From Candidatus Rokuibacteriota bacterium (GTDB taxonomy: Bacteria > Methylomirabilota > Methylomirabilia > Rokubacteriales > CSP1-6), in the NCBI GenBank assembly GCA_016184125.1, contig JACPDG010000058.1, forward strand, positions 1 to 45,998: 45,998 nt of DNA, read 5' to 3'. Made by a program: the position numbers and the translations under genes. Each line of letters begins with the position of its first letter. The first letter of the stretch is position 1. Below, one piece after another: positions 42,573 through 45,998 of the stretch. The notes under the pieces are model-generated. The model did no database searches, was not told the origin of the DNA, and saw nothing but the letters and a program-made list of their open reading frames with translations.

Positions 42573-42602
42573 ACTCTAGCGAAGCGGTCACAGGGGTGTC
42601 AA
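42573..42602 (-). promoter_or_regulatory. nuoLMN promoter
   Basis: Perfect -35 TTGACA (42597-42602), 18-nt spacer, -10 TAGAGT (42573-42578). The GTG start of nuoL is 6 nt downstream of the -10, so transcription would begin at or next to the start codon. Confidence 0.75.
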
Positions 42603-42691
42603 CAACGAGCCGTCGCGAATAGCTCATTTTGACCATCTCGTGACGTGGTCGACACACGCGCCATCACGATCGCTTCGCGCGCGTCGCTCGC

Positions 42692-42701
42692 GTGCTATGA
42701 T
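42692..42701 (+). promoter_or_regulatory. Candidate extended -10 promoter at the peptidase start
   Basis: GTGCTATGAT contains TGC plus TATGAT, close to the -10 consensus. It overlaps the first in-frame ATG (42697-42699); a GTG in the same frame (42709-42711) follows the box by 7 nt. If this box is used, the peptidase starts at the GTG on a leaderless mRNA. Confidence 0.5.
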
Positions 42702-44121
42702 CGCGGTCGTGCCTCGGCAGTCCCGCAGGAAACTCGGCGTGCTCGTCATCCTGCTTCTCCTCCTCGCGGTGGTCGGCAGCGTCTCGTATGTCGGCTGGCG
42801 GCAGTCGGTGTCAGGGCCGGTGGTCGTGAATGCGCCGCCGCGCCTCGTCGGGCACAAGGCGACGTTCCCGATCACGATCGAAGCGCGGCGCGGCCACGTG
42901 CTCGGCGTCGAGATCGCGGTGGTGCAGGGTGGCCGCTCCACGGTCGTGGCCAAGGCGGACGGTCCGCTCGGCCGACGCGCCGAGATCCCGGTCACCATCG
43001 AAGCGGCCGCGCAGAAGCTGCGGGAGGGCGAGGCGACCCTCGAGGTGCGCGCGCCCGACGACTTCTGGCGCCCGCTCAGGCTCGACCCGCGCGCAGCCGC
43101 GACGTTCCCGTTGACGCTCGACCTCACACCGCCGAAGGTCGAGGTCCTCTCCGCGACGCAGTACGTGTCGAACGGCGGCGTCGCGCTCGTCGCGTTCCGC
43201 GTCGACGGCGCGACCGCGATCGAGGTCGCGGTCGGTCCCGCCGTGTTCCCGAGCTTCCCGATGGGGCCGCCGGAGCGCGGCGCCCGGGTCGCGCTCGTCC
43301 CCCTGCCGTGGGACATGCCGGCCACCGCGCCGGCCGCGGTGCGGGCGCGCGACGACGCCGGCAACGTCGCCTCGCGCGGCATCCCGTTCGAGATGAAGCC
43401 GCGCAGGTTCCCGCGGGACGTCATCAACGTCACGGACGCGTTCCTCCAGGCGAAGGTCCCCGAGCTGCTGCCGCAGCATCCGCCGGCGGCGCCCCTGATC
43501 GACGGCTTCCTCGTCGTCAATCGCGATCAGCGCAAGCAGGCCGAGGAGGAGAAGCGCAGGATCGGCGCCAAGACCGCCGACAAGCCCCTCTGGGAGGGCG
43601 CGTTCGTCCAGCCGCGCAACACCAAGGTGTTCGCGAACTTCGCGGAGACCCGGACCTATCTCTACCAGGGACGCGAGATCGACACGCAGGTCCACTTCGG
43701 GTACGACCTCGCGTCGACGAAGCAGGCGCCGGCGCCCGCGGCGAACAAGGGCGTCGTCGTGTTCACCGGACCGCTCACCATCTACGGCAACACCGTCGTC
43801 GTCGACCACGGTCTGGGCCTCCAGACGCTGTACGCGCACATGTCGTCGATCGACGTGAAGGTCGGCGACCAGGTGGCGAAGGGCCAGGAGCTCGGCAGGA
43901 CCGGCACGACCGGTCTCGCGATCGGCGACCACCTGCACTACGAGACGCTCGTGCACGGGATCTCCGTCACGCCGGTCGAGTGGTGGGATGCGAAGTGGAT
44001 CCGCGACCGGATCAACCTGCCGCTGAAGACCGCCGGGCTCGGCGAGATCGCCGGCCTGGAGCCGTCGGCCGCGGCGCCGGGCGACGAGGGGTCCGGCCCC
44101 ACGCGTCGCCGGCGGCGGTAG
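42697..44121 (+). CDS. M23-family (LytM-type) peptidoglycan endopeptidase
   Basis: The only plus-strand gene. The 474-aa protein has an N-terminal membrane anchor (KLGVLVILLLLLAVVGSVSYVGW), a beta-rich middle region with Ig-like segments (TFPLTLDLTPPKVEVLSATQYVSNGG) and a C-terminal LytM domain. Zinc/catalytic residues are His333-xxx-Asp337 (VHFGYDLA) and His412-Leu-His414 (GDHLHYE), both motifs intact, so it is likely active on cell-wall cross-links in the periplasm. ATG 42697 and GTG 42709 are both possible starts. Its 3' end overlaps the convergent kinase frame by 110 nt. Confidence 0.92.
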   Translation: MIAVVPRQSRRKLGVLVILLLLLAVVGSVSYVGWRQSVSGPVVVNAPPRLVGHKATFPITIEARRGHVLGVEIAVVQGGRSTVVAKADGPLGRRAEIPVTIEAAAQKLREGEATLEVRAPDDFWRPLRLDPRAAATFPLTLDLTPPKVEVLSATQYVSNGGVALVAFRVDGATAIEVAVGPAVFPSFPMGPPERGARVALVPLPWDMPATAPAAVRARDDAGNVASRGIPFEMKPRRFPRDVINVTDAFLQAKVPELLPQHPPAAPLIDGFLVVNRDQRKQAEEEKRRIGAKTADKPLWEGAFVQPRNTKVFANFAETRTYLYQGREIDTQVHFGYDLASTKQAPAPAANKGVVVFTGPLTIYGNTVVVDHGLGLQTLYAHMSSIDVKVGDQVAKGQELGRTGTTGLAIGDHLHYETLVHGISVTPVEWWDAKWIRDRINLPLKTAGLGEIAGLEPSAAAPGDEGSGPTRRRRR

Positions 44122-45349
44122 AGTCCAGGGCGGCGACCCCGCGCTCTCCGATGCTCGGAGCGCCGATGGGTTGGCGCGCGAGCGTGATCTTCCCCGCCGT
44201 CACGCGCGCCACGTCGAGGAGATCATCCACGAGGCGGCCGAGATGTCGGGTCTGGCCCGTCACCGCGCGCCGGGCGCGCGCGGCCGCCTCCTCCCGGCTG
44301 CCAATGCGGTCCAGCACCGCCATGGCGCTGCCGATGACCGCGAGCGGGTTGCGGAGCTCGTGTCCGAGCATCGCGAGGAACTCGTCCTTCGCCCGGTTCG
44401 CCGCATCGGCGGCGGCGCGCGCCGCCTGCTCGCGCGCCAGCAGCTGACCGTTCCTCACCGCCAGCGCGGATTGATCCGCGAGGGCCTGGAAGAAGCTCAG
44501 CTCCGCCTCGGTGAAGTGCCGAGACCGTCGATCGCCGATCGCGAGGGTCCCGAACGCCACGTCACCCGCGCGAAGCGGAGCGGCGAGCACGGCGCGCAGA
44601 CCGAGCGTCTCGCGGTGCAGGCGCAAGTCGTCCGCGAATGCGCCGACGTCGGGCTCGTGGAGGATATCAGGCGTCCAGACCATCCGGCAGCCGGCGGCCG
44701 CTCGTCCGACGAGCCCGGTGCCCCAGGGGAGCGCGTGACCCGGATCGAGCGCGGAGGCCGCGGCGCCGGCGAGCGCCACGGCGACCAGCCGGTCGTCGTC
44801 GTCCTTGAGCCGCACGCAGGCGGACGTGGCGTCGAACAGCACCAGGATCCGTTCCGCGATGCACTGCGTGAGCACGGGAAGCGCGAGGTTCTCCGCGGTT
44901 TCCAGGGCGATCAACGCGAGCGCCTCGGCTTCCCGCTCGCGCCGGCGCGCCACCTCCCGCATCTCGCGCCGGCGCGCCGACTCGTGGAGCTCGCGCTCGA
45001 TGGCCGCGACGAGCCGCCCGCGGGCGCTCTTGACGATGTAGTCGTGCGCCCCGGCCTTCATGGCCGCGACGGCGGTCTCCTCGCCGATCGTGCCCGAGAC
45101 GATGATGAAGGGCACGTCCAGGCCCCGCTGCTCGAGCAGCGCGAGCGCGGCCAGGGAATCGAAGCTCGGCAGCGTGTGGTCCGCGATCACGATGTCCCAC
45201 GGCTGCGAGTCCAGCGCCGCACGCATGGCTTCGGCGGTCTCCACGCGCGCCGACACGGGCGCGTAGCCGTTGCCGGCGAGTTGTCGCAGGATCAGCAGCG
45301 CGTGGTCTTCCGAGTCCTCGACGATCAGCACACGGATCGGTAGGCCCAT
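44012..45349 (-). pseudogene. REC-GAF-HisKA sensor protein lacking the HATPase domain
   Basis: 445-aa frame. The receiver domain (residues 5-125) has acidic pocket Glu11/Asp12, phospho-acceptor Asp57, Thr87 and Lys107. A GAF domain follows (about 150-310, ILVLFDATSACVRLKDDDDR to AVLAAPLRAGDVAFGTLAIGD), then HisKA with His330 in LGHELRNPLAVIG and the helix ending VDDLLDVARVTAGKITLARQP. A HATPase_c domain should follow but is absent. From about 44165 downward the frame is antisense to the peptidase gene end and encodes only basic low-complexity sequence. It cannot autophosphorylate by itself. AGGAG before ATG 45347-45349 is intact. Confidence 0.85.
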
Positions 45350-45475
45350 GTCGCACTCCTCTCGGCGGTTGCGGCGCTGGTCCTCCCGTGATGACGAAGA
45401 ATGACTCGCGGCTCGCGGCCTGATGCGTTCATGGGGGCGGCGTAGATTCACATGATCATTCGGCCGGCCGCAAGG

Positions 45476-45490
45476 GCAAATGTCGTGCAA
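45476..45490 (-). promoter_or_regulatory. Weak sigma-54-like site upstream of the sensor gene
   Basis: TTGCACG-ACAT-TTGC on the minus strand fits the -24/-12 pattern TGGCACG-N4-TTGC with one mismatch, at the usually conserved GG. It lies about 125 nt before the sensor gene ATG. The rest of 45350-45510 shows no other clear signal. Confidence 0.25.
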
Positions 45491-45510
45491 GTCCTACACG
45501 TGCGCTTTTT

Positions 45511-45998
45511 TCAATTGTCGGGGGTGGCCACCGGCGCGCTGTGCCGCATCCACCCGGCGAGGGCGTCGTAGGTGGGCGCGGCGACGCGCGCCACGGAATC
45601 GAGGGCGCGGCACAGGCCGGCGCGGCTGACCGCGATCCCGAAGAACTCTTGGAAGAGCCGGCTCACCTTGCCGAAGGAGAGGCCCAGCGCCTTGTTGAGA
45701 TCCGCGGCGAGCGCCAGCGCCCGGGGCCCCAGCTGCGAGGCGGCCGCGCCCAGCGCGTCGGAGGTCTGGCGCGGATGCCGGCCTGGCACCCGCCGGCGGC
45801 AGGGGCGGCACCGGCCGGTGGCGGCGTCGAAGCGGGTGACGTAGGGGCGCACGGGCGGCAGCCCCGTGAGAACGACTCCGCTGCACTCCACAGGCTCCGT
45901 ACCGGGATTCATCCGGTGATGTGGTGAGGACCCGCATGAACAGCGGCGCCTCACCACTCCGGTAAGGTCCAGCGACACTGGGATCTGGAGTGGTGAGG
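45511..45998 (-). pseudogene. IS66-family transposase (TnpC) remnant
   Basis: The frame is open to the window edge on its 5' side (GTG at 45978 is one possible start). From LPPVRPYVTRFDAATGRCRPC onward it matches the zinc-finger and central part of IS66 TnpC: RRRVPGRHPRQTSDALGAAA, LGPRALALAADLNKALGLSFGKVSRLF and APTYDALAGWM. It ends VATPDN-stop, where intact proteins read TPDETGWR, so the DDE catalytic core after the first Asp is gone. No inverted repeats or partner tnpA/tnpB are visible. It marks an old insertion next to the broken sensor gene. Confidence 0.78.

Noticed and set aside
42620..42660. TTGACC as a plus-strand -35 for the peptidase
   Set aside because: At 16-18 nt spacing the bases are ACACAC-like, not a -10. 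The TATGAT box further on is a better candidate.
45440..45510. IS66 inverted-repeat end next to the transposase remnant
   Set aside because: I could not find a matching terminal repeat within the window; the other end, if any, is outside it.

Overview
The window is a very GC-rich (roughly 70% by eye), gene-dense bacterial chromosome segment. All genes but one lie on the minus strand. There is no rRNA, CRISPR array or complete mobile element. The gene set (C+ type L31, RF1, Rho, Mfd, short-form HisG, an Mla-type lipid transporter, F-type ATPase a/c subunits apart from F1, NuoLMN) fits a Gram-negative, environmental, non-model lineage. Candidatus Rokubacteria / Methylomirabilota is my best guess from composition, gene order and the style of the intergenic hairpin repeats. 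This is an inference and no search was run.

Layout, reading in the minus-strand direction from the right end. An IS66-family transposase remnant (45511-45998) precedes a REC-GAF-HisKA sensor protein that has lost its ATPase domain (44012-45349). This gene is convergent with the only plus-strand gene, an M23/LytM peptidase (42697-44121). Divergent from the peptidase is nuoLMN (37714-42566), followed by a CaiB/BaiF CoA-transferase and a NagD-like HAD phosphatase. Next comes a glycerol-3-phosphate region: glpD, two collapsed remnants of Ugp-type ABC transporter genes (32662-33318), two tandem glycerophosphodiester phosphodiesterases, vapBC and glpK. It is followed by atpZ-atpI-atpB-atpE, rex, mfd and a SurA-like isomerase, then rho with its own promoter and terminator.

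From rpmE leftward lies one long housekeeping series: rpmE, prfA, prmC, murA, hisG-D-B-H-A-F-IE, a lipoprotein, mlaE-F-D, radA, a 5'-truncated PIN/TRAM gene, ispD, ispF, cysS and rlmB. Most junctions in it are 4-base ATGA or GTGA overlaps, which implies translational coupling. A strong promoter at the end of rlmB then drives tRNA-Thr(TGT), tRNA-Tyr(GTA), tRNA-Gly(TCC), tRNA-Thr(GGT) and tuf, the same order as the Escherichia coli tufB operon.

Three things stand out. (1) Two families of modular, hairpin-forming intergenic repeats sit between genes. One shows compensatory base changes, and in two places the repeat has been read into the C-terminus of a conserved protein (MlaF and PrmC). (2) Several genes are broken at clean junctions: PIN/TRAM, ugpB'-'ugpE, a second 'ugpE, the histidine kinase and the IS66 transposase. 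A perfect 48-nt palindrome lies directly behind one of the fusions. (3) Several start codons lie only 6-10 nt behind a -10-like element, often within an extended GTGCTA motif, which suggests leaderless or near-leaderless transcripts.
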